From Alitta virens (taxonomy: Eukaryota; Annelida; Polychaeta; Phyllodocida; Nereididae): a DNA stretch of 64,000 nucleotides. Position 1 is the first letter of the stretch, and each line of letters starts with the position of its first letter. The stretch lies in the NCBI GenBank assembly GCA_932294295.1, contig OW028584.1, forward strand, positions 9,742,407 to 9,806,406, given 5' to 3'. The notes beneath the pieces were generated by a model. It was given only the letters and a program-made list of their open reading frames with translations. It ran no database searches and was not told where the DNA came from. Position numbers and translations under genes: made by a program. Below, piece after piece: positions 26,537-35,594 of the stretch.

Positions 26537-27514
26537 ATATCGCGTACCCCCTTAATTTCTGCAGTTTTTACTTATACAACAGCTTCAGCTTTGATGATGA
26601 TACTTGATAATGACACCTAACAATACCTGAGATATCATTCTATTAATTTGTGACTATAACTTATCATTTATGCCAGGCACTGCCCCAGTGAACGAAATCT
26701 CATAGCCAGAACTGGCCTATGATATCGCGTACCCCCTTAATTTCTGCAGTTTTTACTTATACAACAGCTTCAGCTTTGATGATGATACTTGATAATGTCA
26801 CCTAACAATACCTGAAATATCATTCTATTAATTTGTGACTATAACTTATCATTTATGCCAGGCACTGGCCCAGTGAACGCAATCTCATAGCCAGAACTGG
26901 CCTATGATATTGCGTACCCCCTTAATTTCTGCAGTTTTTACTTATACAACAGCTTCAGCTTTGATGATGATACTTGATAATGACACCTAACAAAACCTGA
27001 GATATCATTCTATAAATTTGTGACCATAACTCCTCATTTATGCCAGGCACTGCCCCAGTGAACGCAATCTCATAGCCAGAACTGGCCTATGATATCGCGT
27101 ACCCCCTTAATTTCTGCAGTTTTTACTTATACAACAGCTTCGGCTTTGATGATGATACTTGATAATGACACATAACAATACCTGAAATATCATTCTATAA
27201 ATTTGTGACTATAACTCCTCATTAATGCCAGGCACTGCCCCAGTGAACGCAATCTCATAGCCAGAACTGGCCTATGATATCGCGTACCCCCTTAATTTCT
27301 GCAGTTTTTACTTATACAACAGCTTCAGCTTTGATGATGATACTTGATAATGACACATAACAATACCTGAAATATCATTCTATTAATTTGTGACTATAAC
27401 TTATCATTTATGCCAGGCACTGCCCCAGTGAACGCAATCTCATAGCCAGAACTGGCCTATGATATCGCGTACCCCCTTAATTTCTGCAGTTTTTACTTAT
27501 ACAACAGCTTCAGC

Positions 27515-27831
27515 TTTGATGATGATACTTGATAATGACACCTAACAATACCTGAGATATCATTCTATTAATTTGTGACTATAACTTATCATTTATGCCA
27601 GGCACTGCCCCAGTGAACGAAATCTCATAGCCAGAACTGGCCTATGTAATCGCGTACCCCCTTAATTTCTGCAGTTTTTACTTATACAACAGCTTCGGCT
27701 TTGATGATGATACTTGATAATGACACATAAAAATACCTGAAATATCATTCTATTAATTTGTGACTATAACTCCTCATTTATGCCAGGCACTGCCCCAGTG
27801 AACGCAATCTCATAGCCAGAACTGGCCTATG
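27515..27831 (+). repeat. Terminal stretch of region 1, repeats 26220-26536
   Basis: Ends inside a monomer that starts at 27661 and stops after 171 bp at CCTATG, where the Ns begin. The contig therefore ends in repeat DNA and not at a natural array edge. Confidence 0.75.
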
Positions 27832-28031
27832 NNNNNNNNNNNNNNNNNNNNNNNNNNNNNNNNNNNNNNNNNNNNNNNNNNNNNNNNNNNNNNNNNNNNN
27901 NNNNNNNNNNNNNNNNNNNNNNNNNNNNNNNNNNNNNNNNNNNNNNNNNNNNNNNNNNNNNNNNNNNNNNNNNNNNNNNNNNNNNNNNNNNNNNNNNNNN
28001 NNNNNNNNNNNNNNNNNNNNNNNNNNNNNNN
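27832..28031. other. Assembly gap of 200 N
   Basis: Exactly 200 undetermined bases. A round number of Ns is a scaffolding convention for unknown distance, so neither the true size nor the order and orientation of the flanking contigs is given by the sequence. Both flanks are satellite DNA of different families. Confidence 0.98.
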
Positions 28032-28382
28032 GGATCCAGACGCGGCACCCGGATGTGTCTGAGAAGTGTCACCTGCCTAAAGTAATTTGTGACAAGCTTG
28101 TACAAGCCTGTAACTCTAGCCCGATGCAGCTCTGGCACAACCAGGTCAATTTGGCCACCTGGTGCAACGGGCTGCGGCGTGTCAGCGCAAGATCACCTGT
28201 CAGCACCAGACCAACTGCTGCTGCGGTAACTATACCTCTTCCACGCATACAACCAGACAAGGCGGATTCTGGACGAGAGGCAGGCTCCAATAGTGATAGC
28301 AAGGCTAATAATGACTGCAAGTCAATATGGATGGAAGGTCAACCTATTCAGGGTCCTCCGGGACCCCCTTGGGGTCTAAGGT

Positions 28383-28694
28383 GTGCGCCAGTCATTTGTA
28401 GCCAAGACCAACCCGGGCGCGCTCGACCAAAATCAGCAGTTGCTAGTCTGGTTCCCCAATGATGGCGCCCACTACATCATCGTGCGTCTGGAATTCACAT
28501 CCGACCAGAATGACGACAGCGACGTCTTTCACTGCTACCAAGACATCGAAACCACGGCCAAGCGAAATGTGACCTTAATCCGGGTAACAAAGGCGAGACT
28601 GTTGTTTCAGACAAGTGCCACTCACTCAACCCCACAGCCAAGTCCAGTCGACTGGACCTTCATGGATCCAGACGCGGCACCCGGATGTGTCTGA
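28383..28694 (+). pseudogene. Exon-like reading frame in the edge A subunit
   Basis: A 103-codon frame from GTG to TGA, homologous to the better-typed one at 29496 and differing by a few residues (for example S-D-Q-N against S-T-Q-N near residue 41). It lies in the diverged edge block, so the open frame predates amplification of the 2033-bp HOR. It is not recognised as any family and there is no evidence that it is expressed. Confidence 0.3.
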
Positions 28695-29243
28695 GAAGTG
28701 TCACCTGCCTAAAGTAACTTCTGACAAGCTTGTACAAGCCTGTAACTCTAGCCCGATGCAGTTCTGTGATATATAGTAAATGTAATATAGAGTGCCAGTC
28801 AATACGGATGCAAGGTCAACCTATACAGGCTCCTACGGGACCCCCTTGGGGTCTAAGGTGTGCGCCAGTCATTTGTAGCCAAGAACAACCCAGGCGTGCT
28901 CCACCAATATCAGCAGTTGCTGGTCTGGTTCCCCAATGATAGCGCCCACTACGTCATCGTGCGTCTGGAATTCACAGCCACCCTGAATGATCACAGCGAC
29001 GTCTTTCACTGCTACAAAGACATCGACACCACGGCCAAGCGAAATGTCACCTGAATCCGGGTAACAAAGGCGACACTGTTGTTTCAGACAAGTGCCACTC
29101 ACTCAACCCCACAGTCAAGTCCAGTCGACTGGACCTTCAAGGATCCAGACGCGGCACCCGGATATGTGAGAGAAATGTCACCTGCCTAAAGTAACTTCTG
29201 ACAAGTTTGTACAAGCCTGAAACTCTAGCCCGATGCAGCTCTG

Positions 29244-29402
29244 GCACAACCAGGTCAATTTGGCCACCTGGTGCAACGGGCTGCGGCGTGTCAGCGCAAG
29301 ATCACCTGTCCGCACCAGACCAACTGCTGCTGCGGTAACTATACCTCTTCCACTCGTACAACCAGACAAGGCGGATTCTGGACGAGAGGCTGGCTCCAAT
29401 AG
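29244..29402 (+). repeat. 159-bp insert specific to D subunits
   Basis: Between GATGCAGCTCTG and TGATATATAG the D subunit carries 159 bp absent from A, B and C; this accounts exactly for 636 minus 477. It contains an inverted repeat ACCAGGT/ACCTGGT with a 10-base spacer and a CTGCTGCTGCGG stretch. Equivalent inserts start at 28135, 31277, 33310, 35343, 37376, 41249, 43282, 47155, 49188, 51221, 53254, 55286, 57319, 59352, 61385 and 63418. The 53-codon length is open in one frame, but its third positions are no richer in G+C than its second positions (about 60% and 63%), so coding is not supported. It could be an insertion, or the ancestral state lost from the other subunits. Confidence 0.85.
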
Positions 29403-29495
29403 TGATATATAGCAAAGCTAATAATGACTGCAAGTCAATACGGATGCAAGGTCAACCTATTCAGGGTCCTCCGGCACCCCCTTGGGGTCTAAGGT

Positions 29496-29807
29496 GTGCG
29501 CCAGTCATTTGTAGCCAAGACCAACCCGGGCGCGCTCGACCAAAATCAGCAGTTGCTAGTCTGGTTCCCCAATGATGGCGCCCACTACGTCATCGTGCGT
29601 CTGGAATTCACATCCACCCAGAATGACGACAGCGACGTCTTTCACTGCTACCAAGACATCGAAACCACGGCCAAGCGAAATGTGACCTTAATCCGGGTAA
29701 CAAAGGCGAGACTGTTGTTTCAGACAAGTGCCACTCACTCAACCCCACAGCCATGTCCAGTCGACTGGACCTTCATGGATCCAGACGCGGCACCCGGATG
29801 TGTCTGA
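29496..29807 (+). pseudogene. Exon-like 103-codon frame in subunit A, probably a captured coding fragment
   Basis: The frame starts at GTG, just after an in-frame TAA, and ends at TGA. Codons 18-64 (29547-29687) show a coding-type composition by hand count: 35 of 47 third positions are G or C, against 15 of 47 second positions. The peptide has an alternating hydrophobic stretch (LLVWFPNDGAHYVIVRLEF, residues 20-38) followed by an acidic NDDSDVF segment. Composition relaxes after codon 64 (about 55% GC3), where CGG|GTAACA resembles a splice donor. Copies open for 103 codons occur at 33562, 37628, 41501, 43534, 47407, 49440, 51473, 53506, 55538, 57571, 59604, 61637 and 63670. I do not recognise the protein. 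No start ATG, promoter or expression signal is evident, so this is best read as an exon relic carried by a satellite. Confidence 0.35.
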
Positions 29808-29972
29808 GAAGTGTCACCTGCCTAAAGTAACTTCTGACAAGCTTGTACAAGCCTGTAACTCTAGCCCGATGCAGTTCTGTGATATATAGTAAATGTAATA
29901 TAGAGTGCCAGTCAATACGGATGCAAGGTCAACCTTTACAGGCTCCTACGGGATCCCCTTGGGGTCTAAGGT
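29496..29972 (+). repeat. Exemplar subunit A (477 bp)
   Basis: A starts GTGCGCCAGTCATT, includes CCCGGGCGCGCTCGACC, the exon-like segment, ACCTTAATCCGGGTAAC, the extra GTGCCACTCACTCAA, the palindrome CCAGTCGACTGG, GGATCC, GCTTGTACAAGC and TATAGTAAATG. It ends with GGCTCCTACGGG and the GACCCC/GGGGTC dyad. It is the only subunit class in which the exon-like frame stays open past the point where B, C and D have TGA. Confidence 0.85.
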
Positions 29973-30434
29973 GTGCGCCAGTCATTTGTAGCCAAGAACA
30001 ACCCAGGCGTGCTCCACCAATATCAGCAGTTGCTGGTCTGGTTCCCCAATGATAGCGCCCACTACGTCATCGTGCGTCTGGAATTCACAGCCACCCTGAA
30101 TGACGACAGAGACGTCTTTCACTACTTCCAAGACATCGACACCATGGCCAAGCGAAATATCACCTGAATCTGGGTAACAAAGGCGAGACGGTTGTTTCAG
30201 ACAACCCCACAGCCAAGTCCAGTCGACTGGACCTTCATGGATCCAGACGCGGCACCCGGATGTGTCTGAGAAGTAACACCTGCCTCAAGTAACTTCTGAC
30301 AAGCTTGTACAAGCCTGTAACTCTAGCCCGATGCAGTTCTGTGATATATAGTAAATGTAATATAGAGTGCCAGTCAATACGGATGCAAGGTCAACCTATA
30401 CAGGCTCCTACGGGACCCCCTTGGGGTCTAAGGT
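29973..30434 (+). repeat. Exemplar subunit B (462 bp)
   Basis: Has CCAGGCGTGCTCCACC in place of the CCCGGG motif and GATAGCGCCC in place of GATGGCGCCC. Its exon-like frame stops after 64 codons (ATCACCTGA), and the 15-bp GTGCCACTCACTCAA segment is missing. The deletion is a multiple of three but lies downstream of the stop. Confidence 0.85.
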
Positions 30435-30680
30435 GTGCGCCAGTCATTTGTAGCCAAGAACAACCCAGGCGTGCTCCACCAATATCAGCAGTTGCTGGTC
30501 TGGTTCCCCAATGATAGCGCCCACTACGTCATCGTGCGTCTGGAATTCACAGCCACCCTGAATGACGACAGAGACGTCTTTCACTACTTCCAAGACATCG
30601 ACACCACGGCCAAGCGAAATATCACCTGAATCTGGGTAACAAAGGCGAGACGGTTGTTTCAGACAACCCCACAGCCAAGT

Positions 30681-30692
30681 CCAGTCGACTGG
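30681..30692. repeat. 12-bp perfect palindrome CCAGTCGACTGG
   Basis: A perfect self-complementary 12-mer, present once per subunit throughout region 2, with its centre 84 bp before the centre of the second palindrome (GCTTGTACAAGC). Confidence 0.85.
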
Positions 30693-30764
30693 ACCTGCAT
30701 GGATCCAGACGCGGCACCCGGATGTGTCTGAGAAGTGTCACCTGCCTCAAGTAACTTCTGACAA

Positions 30765-30776
30765 GCTTGTACAAGC
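30765..30776. repeat. 12-bp perfect palindrome GCTTGTACAAGC
   Basis: A perfect palindrome in A, B and C subunits. In D subunits one base changes (GTTTGTACAAGC), which breaks the outer pairing. The difference is stable across all full D copies. Confidence 0.85.
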
Positions 30777-30872
30777 CTGTAACTCTAGCCCGATCCAGTT
30801 CTGTGATATATAGTTCTAATATAGAGTGCAAGTCAATACGGATGCAAGGTCAACCTATACAGGATCCTCTGG

Positions 30873-30886
30873 GACCCCTTGGGGTC
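30873..30886. repeat. GACCCC-TT-GGGGTC dyad at the end of each subunit
   Basis: A six-base inverted repeat with a two-base centre, just before the subunit landmark. A and B ends have an extra C (GACCCCCTTGGGGTC). GGATCCCCTT in alpha and delta units and GGCACCCCCTT at the D end weaken the outer pairs. Confidence 0.75.
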
Positions 30887-30892
30887 TAAGGT

Positions 30893-31528
30893 GTGCGCCA
30901 GTCATTTGTAACCAAGAACAACCCGGGCGTGCTCGACCAAAATCAGCAGTTGCTGGTCTGGTTCCCCAATGATGGCGCCCACTACGTCATCGTGCGTCTG
31001 GAATTCACAGCCACCCTGAATGATCACAGCGACGTCTTTCACTGCTACAAAGACATCGACACCACGGCCAAGCGAAATGTCACCTGAATCCGGGTAACAA
31101 AGGCGACACTGTTGTTTCAGACAAGTGCCACTCACTCAACCCCACAGTCAAGTCCAGTCGACTGGACCTTCAAGGATCCAGACGCGGCACCCGGATATGT
31201 GAGAGAAATGTCACCTGCCTAAAGTAACTTCTGACAAGTTTGTACAAGCCTGAAACTCTAGCCCGATGCAGCTCTGGCACAACCAGGTCAATTTGGCCAC
31301 CTGGTGCAACAGGCTGCGGCGTGTCAGCGCAAGATCACCTGTCCGCACGAGACCAACTGCTGCTGCGGTAACTATACCTCTTCCACTCGTACAACCAGAC
31401 AAGGCGGATTCTGGACAAGAGGCTGGCTCCAATAGTGATATATAGCAAAGCTAATAATGACTGCAAGTCAATACGGATGCAAGGTCAACCTATTCAGGGT
31501 CCTCCGGCACCCCCTTGGGGTCTAAGGT
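30893..31528 (+). repeat. Exemplar subunit D (636 bp)
   Basis: Its head has CCCGGGCGTGCTCGACC and GATCACAGCGACG; the exon-like frame stops at 64 codons (GTCACCTGA). It keeps the 15-bp GTGCCACTCACTCAA segment, has CTTCAAGGATCC and GATATGTGAGAG, and carries the 159-bp insert at 31277-31435. This first copy has CATTTGTAACC, shared only with the D copy at 34959. Confidence 0.85.
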
Positions 31529-33561
31529 GTGCGCCAGTCATTTGTAGCCAAGACCAACCCGGGCGCGCTCGACCAAAATCAGCAGTTGCTAGTCTGGTTC
31601 CCCAATGATGGCGCCCACTACATCATCGTGCGTCTGGAATTCACATAGACCCAGAATGACGACAGCGACGTCTTTCACTGCTACCAAGACATCGAAACCA
31701 CGGCCAAGCGAAATGTGACCTTAATCCGGGTAACAAAGGCGAGACTGTTGTTTCAGACAAGTGCCACTCACTCAACCCCACAGCCATGTCCAGTCGACTG
31801 GACCTTCATGGATCCAGACGCGGCACCCGGATGTGTCTGAGAAGTGTCACCTGCCTAAAGTAACTTCTGACAAGCTTGTACAAGCCTGTAACTCTAGCCC
31901 GATGCAGTTCTGTGATATATAGTAAATGTAATATAGAGTGCCAGTCAATACGGATGCAAGGTCAACCTTTACAGGCTCCTACGGGACCCCCTTGGGGTCT
32001 AAGGTTTGCGCCAGTCATTTGTAGCCAAGAACAACCCAGGCGTGCTCCACCAATATCAGCAGTTGCTGGTCTGGTTCCCCAATGATAGCGCCCACTACGT
32101 CATCGTGCGTCTGGAATTCACAGCCACCCTGAATGACGACAGAGACGTCTTTCACTACTTCCAAGACATCGACACCATGGCCAAGCGAAATATCACCTGA
32201 ATCTGGGTAACAAAGGCGAGACGGTTGTTTCAGACAACCCCACAGCCAAGTCCAGTCGACTGGACCTTCATGGATCCAGACGCGGCACCCGGATGTGTCT
32301 GAGAAGTAACACCTGCCTCAAGTAACTTCTGACAAGCTTGTACAAGCCTGTAACTCTAGCCCGATGCAGTTCTGTGATATATAGTAAATGTAATATAGAG
32401 TGCCAGTCAATACGGATGCAAGGTCAACCTATACAGGCTCCTACGGGACCCCCTTGGGGTCTAAGGTGTGCGCCAGTCATTTGTAGCCAAGAACAACCCA
32501 GGCGTGCTCCACCAATATCAGCAGTTGCTGGTCTGGTTCCCCAATGATAGCGCCCACTACGTCATCGTGCGTCTGGAATTCACAGCCACCCTGAATGACG
32601 ACAGAGACGTCTTTCACTACTTCCAAGACATCGACACCACGGCCAAGCGAAATATCACCTGAATCTGGGTAACAAAGGCGAGACGGTTGTTTCAGACAAC
32701 CCCACAGCCAAGTCCAGTCGACTGGACCTTCATGGATCCAGACGCGGCACCCGGATGTGTCTGAGAAGTGTCACCTGCCTCAAGTAACTTCTGACAAGCT
32801 TGTACAAGCCTGTAACTCTAGCCCGATCCAGTTCTGTGATATATAGTTCTAATATAGAGTGCAAGTCAATACGGATGCAAGGTCAACCTATACAGGATCC
32901 TCTGGGACCCCTTGGGGTCTAAGGTGTGCGCCAGTCATTTGTAGCCAAGAACAACCCGGGCGTGCTCGACCAAAATCAGCAGTTGCTGGTCTGGTTCCCC
33001 AATGATGGCGCCCACTACGTCATCGTGCGTCTGGAATTCACAGCCACCCTGAATGATCACAGCGACGTCTTTCACTGCTACAAAGACATCGACACCACGG
33101 CCAAGCGAAATGTCACCTGAATCCGGGTAACAAAGGCGACACTGTTGTTTCAGACAAGTGCCACTCACTCAACCCCACAGTCAAGTCCAGTCGACTGGAC
33201 CTTCAAGGATCCAGACGCGGCACCCGGATATGTGAGAGAAATGTCACCTGCCTAAAGTAACTTCTGACAAGTTTGTACAAGCCTGAAACTCTAGCCCGAT
33301 GCAGCTCTGGCACAACCAGGTCAATTTGGCCACCTGGTGCAACGGGCTGCGGCGTGTCAGCGCAAGATCACCTGTCCGCACCAGACCAACTGCTGCTGCG
33401 GTAACTATACCTCTTCCACTCGTACAACCAGACAAGGCGGATTCTGGACGAGAGGCTGGCTCCAATAGTGATATATAGCAAAGCTAATAATGACTGCAAG
33501 TCAATACGGATGCAAGGTCAACCTATTCAGGGTCCTCCGGCACCCCCTTGGGGTCTAAGGT
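31529..33561 (+). repeat. HOR unit 2, 2033 bp (type epsilon, stop in the A frame)
   Basis: The A subunit reads TTCACATAGACCC near 31641, introducing TAG into the exon-like frame where other A copies read TTCACATCCACCC. It also has GGTCTAAGGTTTGCG (about 32005) at the start of B. The unit at 35595 shares both markers. Confidence 0.88.
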
Positions 33562-35594
33562 GTGCGCCAGTCATTCGTAGCCAAGACCAACCCGGGCGCG
33601 CTCGACCAAAATCAGCAGTTGCTAGTCTGGTTCCCCAATGATGGCGCCCACTACGTCATCGTGCGTCTGGAATTCACATCCACCCAGAATGACGACAGCG
33701 ACGTCTTTCACTGCTACCAAGACATCGAAACCACGGCCAAGCGAAATGTGACCTTAATCCGGGTAACAAAGGCGAGACTGTTGTTTCAGACAAGTGCCAC
33801 TCACTCAACCCCACAGCCATGTCCAGTCGACTGGACCTTCATGGATCCAGACGCGGCACCCGGATGTGTCTGAGAAGTGTCACCTGCCTAAAGTAACTTC
33901 TGACAAGCTTGTACAAGCCTGTAACTCTAGCCCGATGCAGTTCTGTGATATATAGTAAATGTAATATAGAGTGCCAGTCAATACGGATGCAAGGTCAACC
34001 TTTACAGGCTCCTACGGGATCCCCTTGGGGTCTAAGGTGTGCGCCAGTCATTTGTAGCCAAGAACAACCCAGGCGTGCTCCACCAATATCAGCAGTTGCT
34101 GGTCTGGTTCCCCAATGATAGCGCCCACTACGTCATCGTGCGTCTGGAATTCACAGCCACCCTGAATGACGACAGAGACGTCTTTCACTACTTCCAAGAC
34201 ATCGACACCATGGCCAAGCGAAATATCACCTGAATCTGGGTAACAAAGGCGAGACGGTTGTTTCAGACAACCCCATAGCCAAGTCCAGTCGACTGGACCT
34301 TCATGGATCCAGACGCGGCACCCGGATGTGTCTGAGAAGTAACACCTGCCTCAAGTAACTTCTGACAAGCTTGTACAAGCCTGTAACTCTAGCCCGATGC
34401 AGTTCTGTGATATATAGTAAATGTAATATAGAGTGCCAGTCAATACGGATGCAAGGTCAACCTATACAGGCTCCTACGGGACCCCCTTGGGGTCTAAGGT
34501 GTGCGCCAGTCATTTGTAGCCAAGAACAACCCAGGCGTGCTCCACCAATATCAGCAGTTGCTGGTCTGGTTCCCCAATGATAGCGCCCACTACGTCATCG
34601 TGCGTCTGGAATTCACAGCCACCCTGAATGACGACAGAGACGTCTTTCACTACTTCCAAGACATCGACACCACGGCCAAGCGAAATATCACCTGAATCTG
34701 GGTAACAAAGGCGAGACGGTTGTTTCAGACAACCCCACAGCCAAGTCCAGTCGACTGGACCTGCATGGATCCAGACGCGGCACCCGGATGTGTCTGAGAA
34801 GTGTCACCTGCCTCAAGTAACTTCTGACAAGCTTGTACAAGCCTGTAACTCTAGCCCGATCCAGTTCTGTGATATATAGTTCTAATATAGAGTGCAAGTC
34901 AATACGGATGCAAGGTCAACCTATACAGGATCCTCTGGGACCCCTTGGGGTCTAAGGTGTGCGCCAGTCATTTGTAACCAAGAACAACCCGGGCGTGCTC
35001 GACCAAAATCAGCAGTTGCTGGTCTGGTTCCCCAATGATGGCGCCCACTACGTCATCGTGCGTCTGGAATTCACAGCCACCCTGAATGATCACAGCGACG
35101 TCTTTCACTGCTACAAAGACATCGACACCACGGCCAAGCGAAATGTCACCTGAATCCGGGTAACAAAGGCGACACTGTTGTTTCAGACAAGTGCCACTCA
35201 CTCAACCCCACAGTCAAGTCCAGTCGACTGGACCTTCAAGGATCCAGACGCGGCACCCGGATATGTGGGAGAAATGTCACCTGCCTAAAGTAACTTCTGA
35301 CAAGTTTGTACAAGCCTGAAACTCTAGCCCGATGCAGCTCTGGCACAACCAGGTCAATTTGGCCACCTGGTGCAACAGGCTGCGGCGTGTCAGCGCAAGA
35401 TCACCTGTCCGCACGAGACCAACTGCTGCTGCGGTAACTATACCTCTTCCACTCGTACAACCAGACAAGGCGGATTCTGGACAAGAGGCTGGCTCCAATA
35501 GTGATATATAGCAAAGCTAATAATGACTGCAAGTCAATACGGATGCAAGGTCAACCTATTCAGGGTCCTCCGGCACCCCCTTGGGGTCTAAGGT
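33562..35594 (+). repeat. HOR unit 3, 2033 bp (type alpha)
   Basis: Alpha markers: CATTCGTAGCC at the start of A, CACTACGTCATC, and GGGATCCCCTT before B. It also carries CCCCATAGCC near 34273, shared only with unit 5, and it repeats unit 1 at an offset of 4066. Confidence 0.88.

Larger units (their letters stand above)
1..27831 (+). repeat. 185-bp AT-rich satellite array (150 monomers plus a partial)
   Basis: The sequence repeats head to tail with a 185-bp period; the phase word CTTAATTTCT recurs at 1, 186, 371, 556, 741, 926, 1111, 1296 and onward to 27661. The length balances exactly: 150 monomers of 185 bp, minus nine 9-bp-short forms and nine single-base deletions, puts the last start at 27661. 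One monomer counted by hand has 71 G+C in 185 bases. All monomers lie on one strand, no other DNA interrupts them, and I see no open frame of note. The left edge is cut by the window and the right edge by the N gap. I do not recognise the family. A centromeric or pericentromeric location is inference from array size and homogeneity. Confidence 0.97.
28032..29495 (+). repeat. Diverged leading block with a two-subunit unit
   Basis: The block starts inside a D-type subunit (159-bp insert at 28135-28293), then has A (28383, 477 bp) followed directly by D (28860, 636 bp), with B and C absent. The unit is thus 1113 bp. Private changes cluster here: AAGTAATTTGTGAC, CCACGCATAC, a 4-bp loss giving TGATAGCAAGG, ATATGGATGG and CATCCGACCAG. 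Higher divergence and simpler order are expected at a satellite edge, or may be an older layer of the array. Confidence 0.8.
30435..30892 (+). repeat. Exemplar subunit C (458 bp)
   Basis: Nearly identical to B in its first half. It differs in its last quarter by GATCCAGTTCTG, TAGTTCTAATATAG and GGGACCCCTTGG, which together make it 4 bp shorter. B and C form the 920-bp pair that is separately amplified at 39025 and 44931. Confidence 0.85.
29496..31528 (+). repeat. HOR unit 1, 2033 bp (type delta)
   Basis: First complete A-B-C-D unit. Markers: CATTTGTAGCC with CACTACGTCATC in A, GGGATCCCCTT before B, CTGCATGG in the B/C pair, and CATTTGTAACC at the start of D. It pairs with the next unit as a 4066-bp super-repeat that recurs at 33562. 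Confidence 0.88.

Noticed and set aside
1..27831. CRISPR array
   Set aside because: The regular spacing is of whole 185-bp monomers with no short repeat/unique spacer alternation, and the DNA is eukaryotic in character.
27827..28138. Open frames running through the gap (27829-28062 on + and 27827-28138 on -)
   Set aside because: They are made largely of undetermined bases; the stretch of Ns simply has no stop codons.
28055..28462. 135-codon frame on the + strand
   Set aside because: It spans the end of one subunit, the 159-bp insert and the start of the next, and it is long only because the diverged edge copy lost the usual stop-containing TATATAG bases. The same region is closed in the regular units.
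28869..29102. 77-codon minus-strand frame repeated in D subunits
   Set aside because: It is the antisense shadow of the exon-like segment; its composition follows the + strand frame and it has no independent support.
29178..29399. 73-codon minus-strand frame across the 159-bp insert
   Set aside because: It recurs only because the repeat recurs, and no domain or signal is recognisable.
29878..29905. TATA-box promoter (TGATATATAG with AATATAGAG downstream)
   Set aside because: It is an AT-rich patch present in every subunit; no initiator, downstream gene or terminator accompanies it. Satellite transcription is possible but not shown by this.
29843..30052. 69-codon + frame overlapping each subunit boundary
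   Set aside because: It overlaps the exon-like frame in another phase and ends within it, and has no GC3 signature.
30902..30935. CENP-B box on the minus strand near CCCGGGCGTGCTCGACC
   Set aside because: The CCCG core is present, but the required T and CGAA positions do not align.
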